Assembly (NCBI RefSeq): GCF_030651995.1
Contig: NZ_JAUSBN010000022.1
Span: 58,574 to 122,573 of the forward strand
Reading direction: 5' to 3'
DNA from: Reyranella sp.
Lineage (GTDB): Bacteria > Pseudomonadota > Alphaproteobacteria > Reyranellales > Reyranellaceae
DNA length: 64,000 bases
A program made the translations under genes and the position numbers. How positions within the stretch are numbered: position 1 is the stretch's first letter; each line of letters starts with the position of its first letter. Below are positions 28,256 through 37,114 of this stretch, one piece after another. The notes beneath the pieces are model-generated. The model had not been told where the DNA came from. It saw nothing but the letters and a program-made list of their open reading frames with translations, and did not search any database.

Positions 28256-29257
28256 ATGCCCCAGTCGCGCCGCCGCTGGCCGATCCTGATCGCGCTGCTC
28301 GCCGTGGCGCTGGCCGCCGCTGGCGGCGCGTACCGTTACTGGCCGCGGGCCCAACCGACGTTCATCACCCTGTACGGCAATGTCGATGTCCGCCAGGTCG
28401 ATCTCGCCTTCAACGCCAGCGGCCGCCTGCAGGCGCTGCACAAGGAGGAAGGCGACGCGGTGAAGGCCGGCGAGACGGTGGCGGTGATGGAGGCCGACAC
28501 CTATCGCGACGCCGTGGCCCTGGCCCGCGCCCGGCTCGAGGCGCAGCGCGCGGTGGTGGACCGGCTCGAAGCTGGCAGCCGCCCCGAGGAGATCGCCCGC
28601 GACCGTGCCCAGGTCGATGCCAACAAGGCAGCCGTCGCCGATGCCGAACTCCTGCTCAAGCGACGGACGGAGTTGGTGGCCAGCGGGAATGTCTCGCGCC
28701 AGCTCTACGACGAGGCGAAGAACGCCTACGATTCGGCGCGCGCCCGTCTCGACATCTCCCAGCAGGTCTCGAGGCTGACCGAGCTCGGCCCCCGCCGCGA
28801 GGACATCGAGCAGGCGAAAGCCCTGGTGCGGTCGGAGGACTCGATCGTCTCGCTGGCGGAGCGGCGGCTTGCCGACACGGTGCTGAAGTCACCGGCCGAC
28901 GGAATCGTGCTCAGCCGCATCGTCGAGCCGGGCGCGATGGTCAGCCCCGCCAATCCGATCATTACCGTGTCGCTCATCGACAAGGTCTGGGTCCGCACCT
29001 ACGTCTCCGAGCCCGATCTCGGTCGCATCCGGCCCGGGATGGCGGTGACGGTCGTCACCGACACCGACCCGACCCGCCCCTACGAGGGCTGGATCGGCTT
29101 CATCTCCCCCACGGCCGAGTTCACTCCGAAGACCGTGGAGACCACCGAACTGCGCACCCAGCTCGTCTATCGCCTGCGCGTGTTCATCAAGACTCCCGAC
29201 GATCGCCTGCGGCAGGGGATGCCGGTCACGGTCCGCGTGCCGCTCGGCGCCGGCTAG
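28256..29257 (+). CDS. HlyD/YbhG-type periplasmic adaptor (membrane fusion protein)
   Basis: 333 residues from the ATG at 28256. One N-terminal membrane anchor (WPILIALLAVALAAAGGAYRYW), then a lipoyl-like half (LYGNVDVRQVDLAFNASGRL, EGDAVKAGETVAVME), a long alpha-helical hairpin (about 85-195, with repeated Ala/Arg heptads) and a second lipoyl and beta-barrel region (LADTVLKSPADGIVLSRIVEPG). It bridges the ABC transporter encoded next with an outer-membrane exit duct. Same gene order as E. coli ybhG-F-S-R. A GTG at 28244 is an alternative start. Confidence 0.92.
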   Translation: MPQSRRRWPILIALLAVALAAAGGAYRYWPRAQPTFITLYGNVDVRQVDLAFNASGRLQALHKEEGDAVKAGETVAVMEADTYRDAVALARARLEAQRAVVDRLEAGSRPEEIARDRAQVDANKAAVADAELLLKRRTELVASGNVSRQLYDEAKNAYDSARARLDISQQVSRLTELGPRREDIEQAKALVRSEDSIVSLAERRLADTVLKSPADGIVLSRIVEPGAMVSPANPIITVSLIDKVWVRTYVSEPDLGRIRPGMAVTVVTDTDPTRPYEGWIGFISPTAEFTPKTVETTELRTQLVYRLRVFIKTPDDRLRQGMPVTVRVPLGAG

Positions 29258-29264
29258 GCCGGCC

Positions 29265-30992
29265 ATGCCCGCACCAGTCACCCTCGCGAACCTGGGCAAG
29301 AGCTTCGGTGCCACGGCCGCCCTGACGAACGTGACGGCCGCGATCGGGGCCGGCCAGATCACCGGTCTCGTCGGCCCGGATGGCGCCGGGAAGACGACGC
29401 TGCTGCGGCTCATCGCCGGCCTGCTCATGCCGGACAAGGGAACGCTGGACGTGCTGGGCCACGCGGCCACGGACCGCGACGCGGTGCGCGGCGACATCGG
29501 CTACATGCCGCAGCGCTTCGGGCTCTACGAGGATCTGACGGTCCAGGAGAACCTGAACCTGCAGGCGGACCTGCACGATCTGGACGAGGCGGCTCGCGGC
29601 GAGCGCTTCGCGACGCTGCTGCAGTTCACCGGCCTTGCGCCCTTCACCCGCCGGCTGGCGGGGCAGCTTTCGGGCGGGATGAAGCAGAAGCTCGGGCTCG
29701 CCTGTGCCCTGCTGCCGCGGCCGAAGCTGTTGCTGCTCGACGAGCCGAGTGCCGGCGTCGATCCGGCGTCCCGGCGCGAACTCTGGCGCATCGTGCGCAC
29801 GATGGCGGGCACCGGCGTCGCCATCGTCTGGAGCACCGCCTATCTCGACGAGGCCGAGCGCTGCGACAGCTTCCTTCTGCTCGATGGTGGCCGACTTCTT
29901 GCCTCCGGCAATCCCGCCGACTTCACGCGCCGGCTGGAGGGACGCACCTTCCTGATCGATCTGCCCGAGCGGCAGCGTCATCGCGTCCAGCGTGAAGCGA
30001 CCGCGCTGCCGTCCGTCGCCGACGTCACCATCCAGGGCCGCAGCCTGCGGCTCGTCCTCAAGGAAGGAGGCGCGCTGCCCGACATCGCGGAACTCGTCGG
30101 CAGCAGTACAACGGCACGCCCCACCCGGCCGCGCTTCGAGGACGCGTTCGTGAGCCTGCTTCTGGCCGAGCGCCCGCCCGTCGCAGCACCGGCGATCCAG
30201 ACGACCTCAGCCCCCTCCCCGGACGGCATCGCGATCGAGGCCCGCGACCTCACACGCGACTTCGGAAAGTTCCGGGCGGTCGACAAAGTGAGCTTCACGG
30301 TCAGGCCCGGCGAGATCTTCGGGCTGCTCGGCCCCAACGGCGCGGGCAAGTCCACGACCTTTCGCATGCTCTGCGGCCTGCTGGCGCCGACCGCCGGTTC
30401 GGCGCATGTCGCCGGGGTCGATCTCGGCCGCGCCCGCGCCACCGCGCGCGAGCGCATAGGCTACATGTCCCAGAAATTCTCGCTCTACGGCACCCTGTCG
30501 GTTCGCGACAATCTCGACTTCTTCAGCGGCGTCTACGGCCTCGCCGGCCGCCGCCGCGTCAGCCGCATCGCCTGGACGATCGAGAGCTTCGGGCTCGAGG
30601 CCGTGGCCAACCTGGAGGCAGGGACCTTGCCGCTCGGCTTCAAGCAGCGCCTGGCGCTGGGATGCGCGCTGCTGCACGAGCCGCAGGTCCTGTTCCTCGA
30701 CGAGCCCACCTCGGGTGTCGATCCCCTGATGCGGCGGGAGTTCTGGTCGCGCATCGGCGGGCTGGCAGACGGGGGCGTCACGGTGCTGGTGACCTCCCAT
30801 TTTATGGAGGAGGCCGAGTATTGCGACCGGCTGGGCATCGTCTATGCCGGACGGATGATCGCCTCCGGCAGCCCGGACGCGATGAAGCAGCGGTTCGTGA
30901 CCGGCGACCTGCCCGAGCCGACGCTCGAAGACGCGTTCGTAGGCTTGATCCGCGAACATGACGCGGAGCGACAGGGCGCGGCCGCCGCATGA
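29265..30992 (+). CDS. tandem-ATPase ABC exporter subunit, YbhF type
   Basis: 575 residues with two fused ATP-binding domains. Domain 1: Walker A GPDGAGKTT at 37-45, signature LSGGMKQKLGLA, LLLLDEPSAGVDP. Domain 2: Walker A GPNGAGKST from residue 356, Walker B VLFLDEPTSGVDP. The second domain has LPLGFKQRLALG where the LSGGQ signature would be, so its signature motif is degenerate. That is common in such fusions and implies one fully catalytic composite site. It is 7 bases downstream of the adaptor gene and overlaps the first permease gene by 4. Confidence 0.95.
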   Translation: MPAPVTLANLGKSFGATAALTNVTAAIGAGQITGLVGPDGAGKTTLLRLIAGLLMPDKGTLDVLGHAATDRDAVRGDIGYMPQRFGLYEDLTVQENLNLQADLHDLDEAARGERFATLLQFTGLAPFTRRLAGQLSGGMKQKLGLACALLPRPKLLLLDEPSAGVDPASRRELWRIVRTMAGTGVAIVWSTAYLDEAERCDSFLLLDGGRLLASGNPADFTRRLEGRTFLIDLPERQRHRVQREATALPSVADVTIQGRSLRLVLKEGGALPDIAELVGSSTTARPTRPRFEDAFVSLLLAERPPVAAPAIQTTSAPSPDGIAIEARDLTRDFGKFRAVDKVSFTVRPGEIFGLLGPNGAGKSTTFRMLCGLLAPTAGSAHVAGVDLGRARATARERIGYMSQKFSLYGTLSVRDNLDFFSGVYGLAGRRRVSRIAWTIESFGLEAVANLEAGTLPLGFKQRLALGCALLHEPQVLFLDEPTSGVDPLMRREFWSRIGGLADGGVTVLVTSHFMEEAEYCDRLGIVYAGRMIASGSPDAMKQRFVTGDLPEPTLEDAFVGLIREHDAERQGAAAA

Positions 30993-32122
30993 CCTCGGCC
31001 CGGACCTTCTTCCGCCGCTTCGGCGGGTTGCTGCACAAGGAGTTCGTCCAGATCGTGCGCGACCCCTCGTCGATCGCGATCGCCCTCGTGATGCCGGTGG
31101 TCCTGCTCCTGCTGATCGGCTTCGGCATCTCGCTCGACGCCCGCAACGTGCGCTTCGGGATCGTCGACGAGAATCGCAGCGTCGAGTCGGCGGGGCTCTT
31201 CCAGGCCTTCGCCAATACGCCCTACTTCCGTCCCTTCTCCTTTCTCACGTCGCGGGCCGCCGAAGCGGCGCTGATGCGCGACGACATCGCGGGCTTCGTG
31301 GTGCTGCGCAGCGACTTCTCCCGGCGTGTGGCCGATCCGATCCGCGCGGCCGACATCGCCATCGTGGTCAATGGCGTCGACGCCAACAACGCCCGCATCG
31401 TCACCGGCTATGCCCAGGGCGTCGTGGCGACGTGGCTGCTGGGCCATCGGCGCGACCGCGCCCAGCCGGCTTTGGTCCCCATCACGGTCGAGAACCGCTA
31501 CTGGTTCAATCCGGAAATCCGCAGCACCAACTTCATCGTGCCCGGCCTCATCGCGATGGTCATGACCATGATCGGCGCCCTGCTGACGGCGCTGGTGGTC
31601 GCCCGCGAATGGGAGCGCGGCACGATGGAGGCCATGCTCGCCTCGCCGGCCAGCATGACCGAAATCCTGCTGGGCAAGCTGGTCGCCTACTTCGTGCTGG
31701 GACTGGGCGGGCTCGGCGTCTCGGTGTTCATCGGCCTGGTCGTGTTCGAGGTGCCGTTCCGGGGTTCCGCCGAGGTGCTGATTGCCGTCTCCTCGGTGTT
31801 CCTCATCGTCTCCCTGGCGATGGGCCTGCTGATCTCGACGGTCGCGCGCAGCCAGTTCGTTGCCGCCCAGCTCGCCTTCCTCGTCACCTTCATGCCGGCG
31901 CTGATCCTGTCAGGCCTCATGTTCGACATCGAGAGCATGCCGCGCTGGGTACAGGCGGTGACGACGGTCTTTCCGGCCCGCTACTTCGTGTCGAGCCTGC
32001 AGACCCTGTTCCTCGCCGGCACGGTCTGGCCCGTGCTGCTGCCCAACCTTGCCATGCTGGTGGGCTTCGCCGTCGTGTTTCTCGCGCTGGCCATTGCCCG
32101 CACCCGCCGCAGCCTGGAGTAA
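30989..32122 (+). CDS. ABC-2 type permease, YbhS type
   Basis: 377 residues. First helix IAIALVMPVVLLLLIGFGI (about residues 30-48), then a large extracytoplasmic domain (to about 175), then five or so helices (FIVPGLIAMVMTMIGALLTALVVAREWERGTMEAML and onward). VAREWERGTMEAML is the conserved coupling segment of this family. It overlaps the ATPase gene by 4 bases (ATGA). With the next gene it forms the heterodimeric membrane part of a drug or cation exporter. Confidence 0.95.
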   Translation: MTSARTFFRRFGGLLHKEFVQIVRDPSSIAIALVMPVVLLLLIGFGISLDARNVRFGIVDENRSVESAGLFQAFANTPYFRPFSFLTSRAAEAALMRDDIAGFVVLRSDFSRRVADPIRAADIAIVVNGVDANNARIVTGYAQGVVATWLLGHRRDRAQPALVPITVENRYWFNPEIRSTNFIVPGLIAMVMTMIGALLTALVVAREWERGTMEAMLASPASMTEILLGKLVAYFVLGLGGLGVSVFIGLVVFEVPFRGSAEVLIAVSSVFLIVSLAMGLLISTVARSQFVAAQLAFLVTFMPALILSGLMFDIESMPRWVQAVTTVFPARYFVSSLQTLFLAGTVWPVLLPNLAMLVGFAVVFLALAIARTRRSLE

Positions 32123-32127
32123 CGACC

Positions 32128-33228
32128 ATGTGGCGCCGCATCGCCTCGTTGATCCTCAAGGAATTCAAGATGCTGTGGAAGGACCGCAAGAGCCGCATGG
32201 TTCTCGTGGTCCCGCCGCTGGTGCAGCTCGTGCTGTTCGCCAGCGCCGCGACGTTCGAGGTAACCGATGCCTCCCTCGGCCTCTGGATCGAGGACCGGGC
32301 AGGCCCGGCACAGGAACTGGTCAGCCGCTTCGAGGCATCGCCTGCCTTCCACGTCGTCGCGCGCTTCGACAATCCACATTCCGTCCAGGAGGCCCTCGAC
32401 ACGCAAAAGGTGAAGGCGGTGCTGCATGTCGGCCAGACCTTCTCGGCCGACGTCGCCGCCGGGCGGCCGGCCCGCGTCCAGCTGCTGCTCGACGGCCGCA
32501 AGTCCAACGCCGCCCTCATCCTGCAGAGCTATGCGCTGGGCATCGTCGAAAGCTACAACCTCGCCCGGGCGGGTCAGGCCGCCGCCGAGCTGAACATCCA
32601 CCCGCGCGCCTGGTTCAATCCCAACTTCGACAGCCGCTGGTTCATCCTGCCGGGCCTGACGGTGCTGCTCACCATCGTGGCGATCCTGCTGATCACCGCC
32701 CTCTCGGTCGCCCGAGAACGCGAGCTCGGCACGTTCGAGCAGCTTCTCGTCACGCCGTTGCGCCCCATGGAAATCCTGGTGGGCAAGACCGTCCCGGCAC
32801 TCTGCATCGGCTTCGTCGAGGCGAACCTGATCGCCGCGCTGGCCTGCTTCGCCTATGGCGTGCCGTTCGTCGGCAGCGTCGTGCTGTTCAACGTCGCGAT
32901 CGCGGTCTTCGTGCTGTCGGCGGTGGGCATCGGCCTGGTCATCTCATCGGTCGCCAAGACCCAGCAGCAGGCGATCCTGAGTGTCTTCCTCTTCCTGTCG
33001 CCGGCCGCGGTGCTGTCCGGCTTCACGACCCCGATCGCCAACATGCCCGACTGGGCGCAGGCCCTCACCCACCTCAACCCGATCCGCTACATGGTGACCC
33101 TGAGCCGCGGGATCTTCCTGCAGGATATCTCGTGGGCGCTTGCCTGGCCCCAACTCTGGCCGATGGCGCTGATCGGCTGCGTCACGCTGGGCTTTGCGAC
33201 CTGGCTCTTCTCGCGCCGCCTCGAGTAG
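32128..33228 (+). CDS. ABC-2 type permease, YbhR type
   Basis: 366 residues from the ATG at 32128, 5 bases after the previous stop. Same architecture as its partner: N-terminal helix MVLVVPPLVQLVLFASAATF, a periplasmic loop to about 175, and SVARERELGTFEQLLVTPLRPMEILVGK as the coupling segment, followed by helices to the end. It is the last gene of the operon and converges on the IalB-like gene. E. coli YbhFSR exports cationic drugs and Na+/Li+; whether this one does is not known. Confidence 0.95.
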   Translation: MWRRIASLILKEFKMLWKDRKSRMVLVVPPLVQLVLFASAATFEVTDASLGLWIEDRAGPAQELVSRFEASPAFHVVARFDNPHSVQEALDTQKVKAVLHVGQTFSADVAAGRPARVQLLLDGRKSNAALILQSYALGIVESYNLARAGQAAAELNIHPRAWFNPNFDSRWFILPGLTVLLTIVAILLITALSVARERELGTFEQLLVTPLRPMEILVGKTVPALCIGFVEANLIAALACFAYGVPFVGSVVLFNVAIAVFVLSAVGIGLVISSVAKTQQQAILSVFLFLSPAAVLSGFTTPIANMPDWAQALTHLNPIRYMVTLSRGIFLQDISWALAWPQLWPMALIGCVTLGFATWLFSRRLE

Positions 33229-33245
33229 GCGACGCGCTTCGTCGA

Positions 33246-33719
33246 TCAGCCGCCGCGCTGCGCCTGGATCGCCCTCTGCAGCTCGCGGTCGAAGCCCTTG
33301 AGCGATTGCGTGAAGGGACCTGCCATCGTGCCCTGCAACTGGAGCTGGACCTGGATCTGCGAGCCCGTGCGCAGCTGCTGCAGCAGCTCGGCGGACTTGG
33401 CTTCGTCAAACTGGCAGATGCCCTGCCCGCAGATGCTGGTCGAGATGAAGGGGTTGGAATCGACCTGGATGCTGGCCCGCACACCCTGCCCGTCGCCGAC
33501 CACGGAAATCTTCTTGTAGGCCGCCGAGTAGCGCATCACGAGGAACTGGCCGAGCAGGCTGTTGCCGTCGATCGTCGCCTGCGCGCCGCAATCCTTGCCG
33601 CCCTCGGACGAGCAGTACATGACCCACTTGTCGGGCGGCTGGTCCTGCGCGGAAGCCGGCAGCGAAAGGCTCCATGCGGCGGCGGCAATACCGGCAGCCA
33701 CGAATACGGATCGCATCAT
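33246..33719 (-). CDS. secreted invasion-associated locus B (IalB) family protein
   Basis: 157 residues from the ATG at 33719 (a second ATG follows directly). Signal peptide SVFVAAGIAAAAWSLSLPASA-Q. The mature part shows the IalB pattern: WVMYCSSEGGKDC with paired cysteines, a hydrophobic middle, a second cysteine pair in SICGQGICQFDE, and the closing SLKGFDRELQRAI. IalB was named for red-cell invasion in Bartonella, but the family is widespread in free-living alphaproteobacteria, where its role is unclear. Periplasmic location is inferred. Confidence 0.75.
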   Translation of the reverse strand: MMRSVFVAAGIAAAAWSLSLPASAQDQPPDKWVMYCSSEGGKDCGAQATIDGNSLLGQFLVMRYSAAYKKISVVGDGQGVRASIQVDSNPFISTSICGQGICQFDEAKSAELLQQLRTGSQIQVQLQLQGTMAGPFTQSLKGFDRELQRAIQAQRGG

Positions 33720-33804
33720 CTTTCGCCCTGCTCCCAGGTTTGCCAGCTTTCCAAGGGCCACCTATGTAGCCGCCCACGCACCCGCTGACAAAGGAACCCT
33801 TCGC

Positions 33805-34374
33805 ATGTCCGAGAGCCTGAAACTCGTCGCCTTCTGCGGCAGCCTGCGCAAGGCGTCATTCAACCGTCTGTCGTTGCAGGCCTTCATCGAGCGACTCCCG
33901 GCCGGCGCGGCGTGCGACACGATCGAGATCGGCGACTGGCCGCTCTACGACGCCGACCTCCAGGCCAAGGGCTTCCCCGACAAGGTGCAGGCCGCGCAGA
34001 AGGCCATGCTGGAGGCCGACGGCATCGTCCTCGTCAGCCCGGAATACAACTACGGCATCTCGGGCGTACTGAAGAACGCCATCGACTGGCTGTCGCGCAT
34101 GAGCCCGCAGCCCTTCGCCGCCAAGCCGGTCGCCCTGTTCGGCGCCTCGATGGGCGTCCTCGGTACGGCGCGGGCGCAGTACCAGCTCCGCCAGACGCTG
34201 GTGTTCCTCGATGGCCGGCCGCTCAACAAGCCCGAGGTCATGATCGCCCAGGCGCAGAACAAGTTCGCCGACGGCAAGCTGACCGACGAGATGACGGGCA
34301 AGCTGCTCGGCGACCTCGGCGCCGCGCTGGCGCTCACCTGCCGCCAAGCCAAGGCGGCCTCAACGATCAAGTAA
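33805..34374 (+). CDS. NADPH-dependent FMN reductase
   Basis: 189 residues from the ATG at 33805, preceded by AAGGAACC. A flavodoxin-like fold with the FMN-phosphate loop GSLRKASFNRLS (about 12-23) and the flavin-ring segment SPEYNYGISGVLKNAIDWLSR, which is diagnostic of the SsuE/ChrR-like azoreductase and quinone reductase group. It reduces FMN, quinones or xenobiotics with NAD(P)H in the cytoplasm. It is followed by a 297-bp gap holding a family A repeat. Confidence 0.95.
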   Translation: MSESLKLVAFCGSLRKASFNRLSLQAFIERLPAGAACDTIEIGDWPLYDADLQAKGFPDKVQAAQKAMLEADGIVLVSPEYNYGISGVLKNAIDWLSRMSPQPFAAKPVALFGASMGVLGTARAQYQLRQTLVFLDGRPLNKPEVMIAQAQNKFADGKLTDEMTGKLLGDLGAALALTCRQAKAASTIK

Positions 34375-34464
34375 GACCATCAACGATCTGGCTGGCAGTT
34401 CCGACGAGCACCCATCTTCCTGCTGTTTACCGTATCGATGACGATGGCTTGTCAGTCCAATCTC

Positions 34465-34584
34465 CGTCGTCCTGAGCGGAGCGCAGCGTAGTCGAAGGAC
34501 CTCTTTTCGTTTCGACACACTGTGGGTCGGAAAAGAGGTCCTTCGACTGCGCCGCCCTTCGGGCGGCTCCGCTCAGGACGACGG
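34465..34584. repeat. dispersed inverted repeat, family A, copy 2 (divergent)
   Basis: Left arm from about 34465 (CGTCGTCCTGAGCGGAGCGC and on to GGACCTCTTTT at 34507), right arm 34530-34584 (AAAAGAGGTCCTTCGACTGC and on to CAGGACGACGG). The arms are complementary apart from an extra GC-rich hairpin (GCCGCCCTTCGGGCGGC) inside the right arm. It occupies most of the gap between the FMN reductase and the MFS gene; nothing else is seen in that gap. Confidence 0.8.
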
Positions 34585-34671
34585 GTTCTTTGGCCGCCGA
34601 TCTGCCGCAAACGTGATCCTTCGGCCCCCGCCGAAGGAATGTTCGCCGTATCCGTGGTAGCAAGCCGGCCC

Positions 34672-35877
34672 ATGGCGTCGAGACTGCCCCTCCTCACCCT
34701 GCTGATCGCCGTCACCTGCCTCAGCCAGTTCTATCGCGTGTCGAACAGCGTGATCGCGCCCGAGCTCGTGCGCGACCTCGATCTCAGCGCGCGCCAGCTC
34801 GGCTGGGCGGGCAGCGCCTTCTTCTTCGCCCTGTTCGCGGTCCAGATCCCCGTCGGCATGTGGTTCGACCGGTTCGGCGCGCGCCGGACGGTGGCGGCGT
34901 TATCGCTGCTCGCCATGCTGGGCTCGCTGTGGATCGCGAACGCGAGCGACGCGGCCGACCTGATCGCCGGACGCACCATCGTCGGCGTGGGCTGCGCCGC
35001 CTCGTTCATGTCCGTGGTGTTCCTGTGCTCGCGATGGTTCGAGCCGGCGAAGCTCTCCACACGGCTCTCCTGGGTGTTCGCGGCGTCGAATATCGGCACC
35101 CTGGCGGCCGCCACGCCGCTCGCCTGGATCGCGGCCACGGTCGGCTGGCGCAGCGGCTTCCTGGGCCTTGCGGCCATCACGCTGCTTGTGGCCGTCGGCT
35201 TCCTGGTCTTCGTGCGCGACCGGCCGCCGGAATATCGCGGGCCCGAGCCCACGCGGGAATCACCAGGCAAGATCCTGCGCGGCCTATGGGAAGTCTGGCG
35301 GACGCCCGGCCTCGGCCCGGTGCTCTCGATGCACTTCTTCGCCTACGCAACGATGCTGACGGTGCTGGGCGTGTGGGGCGGGCCCTATCTCTACGATGTG
35401 CACAAGCTCGATGGCGTCGCGCGCGGCAACGTGCTGCTGGCCATGGGCGTGGCGCAGATCCTGGGCATCCTGGCCTACGGGCCGATGGACCGCGTCCTGC
35501 GCTCGCGCAAGCGGGTGGTGTTCGGGGGGGCAGCGATTTCGATGGTGCTGCTGGCGACCCTGGCGGCGCTGTCCCATCCGCCGCTCTGGCTCGCGGTTTC
35601 GCTGCTGATCGCCTTCTGCTTCTTCTGCGCCTACGGCACGGTGATCGTGGCACAGGGCCGCGCGCTCTTTCCCGACCGGCTGGCGGGGCGCGGCGTCACC
35701 ACCGTGAACATGGCGCAATGCCTCGGGCTCGCCGTGCTGCCGGCCGGCGCAGGCTACGTCGTCGAGGCCTTCGGCGCCGGCGACACGGCCTATCGCTGGG
35801 TCTTCGGCATGCTCGCCGTCGGGCTCGTGCTGGGCTCCTTCGCCTATGTGCGGGCGCGCGACAGTTTTACGCCGTGA
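34672..35877 (+). CDS. major facilitator superfamily transporter
   Basis: 401 residues from the ATG at 34672; an in-frame ATG at 34639 would add 11 residues. About twelve hydrophobic segments with the MFS loop 2-3 motif MWFDRFGARRTVAAL near residues 62-76 and a second half beginning after a charged central loop (RPPEYRGPEPTRE). The subfamily resembles nitrate/oxalate or sugar-phosphate-like MFS carriers only loosely. Substrate unknown. It converges on the cytochrome c gene with 7 bases between stops. Confidence 0.9.
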   Translation: MASRLPLLTLLIAVTCLSQFYRVSNSVIAPELVRDLDLSARQLGWAGSAFFFALFAVQIPVGMWFDRFGARRTVAALSLLAMLGSLWIANASDAADLIAGRTIVGVGCAASFMSVVFLCSRWFEPAKLSTRLSWVFAASNIGTLAAATPLAWIAATVGWRSGFLGLAAITLLVAVGFLVFVRDRPPEYRGPEPTRESPGKILRGLWEVWRTPGLGPVLSMHFFAYATMLTVLGVWGGPYLYDVHKLDGVARGNVLLAMGVAQILGILAYGPMDRVLRSRKRVVFGGAAISMVLLATLAALSHPPLWLAVSLLIAFCFFCAYGTVIVAQGRALFPDRLAGRGVTTVNMAQCLGLAVLPAGAGYVVEAFGAGDTAYRWVFGMLAVGLVLGSFAYVRARDSFTP

Positions 35878-35884
35878 GGCCTGA

Positions 35885-36274
35885 CTACTTCGTCGCTTCC
35901 TTGAGATAGGCGACCAGGTCGGCGAGCTGGCCGGCGTTCTTCACGCCGTTGTAGAGCATCTTGGTGCCGGGCACCTTGCCCTTGGGATCGCGGTTGTACT
36001 CAGCGAGCGTCGTGTCGTCCCAGACGATGCCCGAATTCTTCATCGCATCGGAATAGGCATAGCCCGCGCTGGTGCCGGCCTTGCGCCCGAACACCCCGTG
36101 CAGATTCGGACCGGTCACCTGCGCGCCGTCCTTTTCCAGCGTGTGGCAGGACTTGCACTGGGTGTTGAAGACACGCTGTCCCTTCGCGGCCTCTCCCGAT
36201 TGCGCGGCGGCGGGGCCGGCCGCGGTCGCCGTCCCGGCGACGATCACAGCGGCGGCAGTGATCCAGTTCTTCAT
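35885..36274 (-). CDS. class I c-type cytochrome, secreted
   Basis: 129 residues from the ATG at 36274. Signal peptide MKNWITAAAVIVAGTATAAGPAAA-Q, then the haem site CKSCHT in FNTQCKSCHTLEKDG, the PNLHGVFGRKAG segment and the distal methionine in PGTKMLYNGVKN, all as in cytochrome c2/c550. It is a periplasmic soluble electron carrier. The upstream residues of the longer open frame are Arg-rich and look non-coding. It is divergent from alkB, 29 bases away. Confidence 0.95.
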   Translation of the reverse strand: MKNWITAAAVIVAGTATAAGPAAAQSGEAAKGQRVFNTQCKSCHTLEKDGAQVTGPNLHGVFGRKAGTSAGYAYSDAMKNSGIVWDDTTLAEYNRDPKGKVPGTKMLYNGVKNAGQLADLVAYLKEATK

Positions 36275-36303
36275 CACGCTACTCCTGATGCTTCCGGCAG
36301 AAG

Positions 36304-36963
36304 ATGCCCTATATCGGAATGATGCAGCAAAGCCTGTTCGATGCAGATGGCGGAAAGGAGGCGCTGGCGCCCGGCGCCACGGTGTTGCGCGGTTTCGCAA
36401 GAAACCGTGATCTCGCGCTGCTGGCGGCGATCGAGGCGATCGCGGCCCAGGCGCCGTTTCGACACATGATGACGCCCGGGGGCTTCGAGATGTCGGTGGC
36501 GATGACCAATTGCGGCGCGGCCGGCTGGGTCACGGATCGGTCGGGCTACCGCTATCAGGCGCGCGATCCGCAAAGCGGCGCCCCGTGGCCCGCGATGCCA
36601 GCCGGGTTTCTCGCACTGGCCGACGAAGCCGCGACTGCGGCGGGGTTCGTGACGTTCGTACCCGACGCCTGCCTGATCAACCGCTACGAGCCCGGCGCGA
36701 AACTGTCGCTGCACCAGGACAAGGATGAAGCCCACTACCGCCATCCCATCGTCTCGGTGTCGCTCGGCCTGCCCGCCACCTTCCAGTTCGGAGGCCCGAA
36801 GCGCGCCGATCCCGTCCGGAAGGTCACGCTGGAGCATGGCGACGTGGTCGTCTGGGGCGGCCCGTCCCGCCTGTTCCATCACGGCATCCTGACATTGAAA
36901 AGCGGCGAGCATCCGCTGACCGGACGCCGCCGCTTCAATCTCACGCTTCGAAAAGCGCTTTAG
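36304..36963 (+). CDS. alkB: DNA repair dioxygenase AlkB
   Basis: 219 residues from the ATG at 36304; ATGs at 36319 and 36322 (MMQQSLFD) are equally plausible. It follows E. coli AlkB closely: TPGGFEMSVAMTNCG, YRYQARDPQSGAPWPAMP, INRYEPGAKLSLHQDKDE. Metal ligands are H137, D139 and H193, and the 2-oxoglutarate arginines sit in RRRFNLTLR. It removes methyl groups from 1-methyladenine and 3-methylcytosine by oxidation. No ada gene is adjacent. Family B repeats follow the stop. Confidence 0.97.
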   Translation: MPYIGMMQQSLFDADGGKEALAPGATVLRGFARNRDLALLAAIEAIAAQAPFRHMMTPGGFEMSVAMTNCGAAGWVTDRSGYRYQARDPQSGAPWPAMPAGFLALADEAATAAGFVTFVPDACLINRYEPGAKLSLHQDKDEAHYRHPIVSVSLGLPATFQFGGPKRADPVRKVTLEHGDVVVWGGPSRLFHHGILTLKSGEHPLTGRRRFNLTLRKAL

Positions 36964-36987
36964 AAAGCGCTCGACCAAGTCACCAAC

Positions 36988-37092
36988 CTCACCCTGAGGA
37001 GCGCCCGCAGGGCGCGTCTCGAAGGGTCGGCTACGGTCTCGGTGTTGCCCACCCTTCGAGACGCCTCGCTTCGCGAGGCTCCTCAGGGTGAG
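36988..37092. repeat. dispersed inverted repeat, family B, copy 1
   Basis: Left arm 36988-37027 (CTCACCCTGAGGAGCGCCCG, ending TCTCGAAGGGT), right arm 37051-37092 (ACCCTTCGAGACGCCTCGCT, ending CTCCTCAGGGTGAG). The outer parts of both arms are complementary, and each arm holds its own short GC hairpin. The same design recurs at 58395-58503 and 58541-58646. It lies between alkB and a Bug receptor gene. Confidence 0.85.
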
Positions 37093-37114
37093 GACTTTAT
37101 GTACGGCCGGACGC

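Noticed and set aside
36988..37092. Inverted repeats considered as terminal repeats of an insertion sequence
   Set aside because: There are only 23 bp between the arms and no transposase or target duplication; the same unit recurs elsewhere as a stand-alone element.
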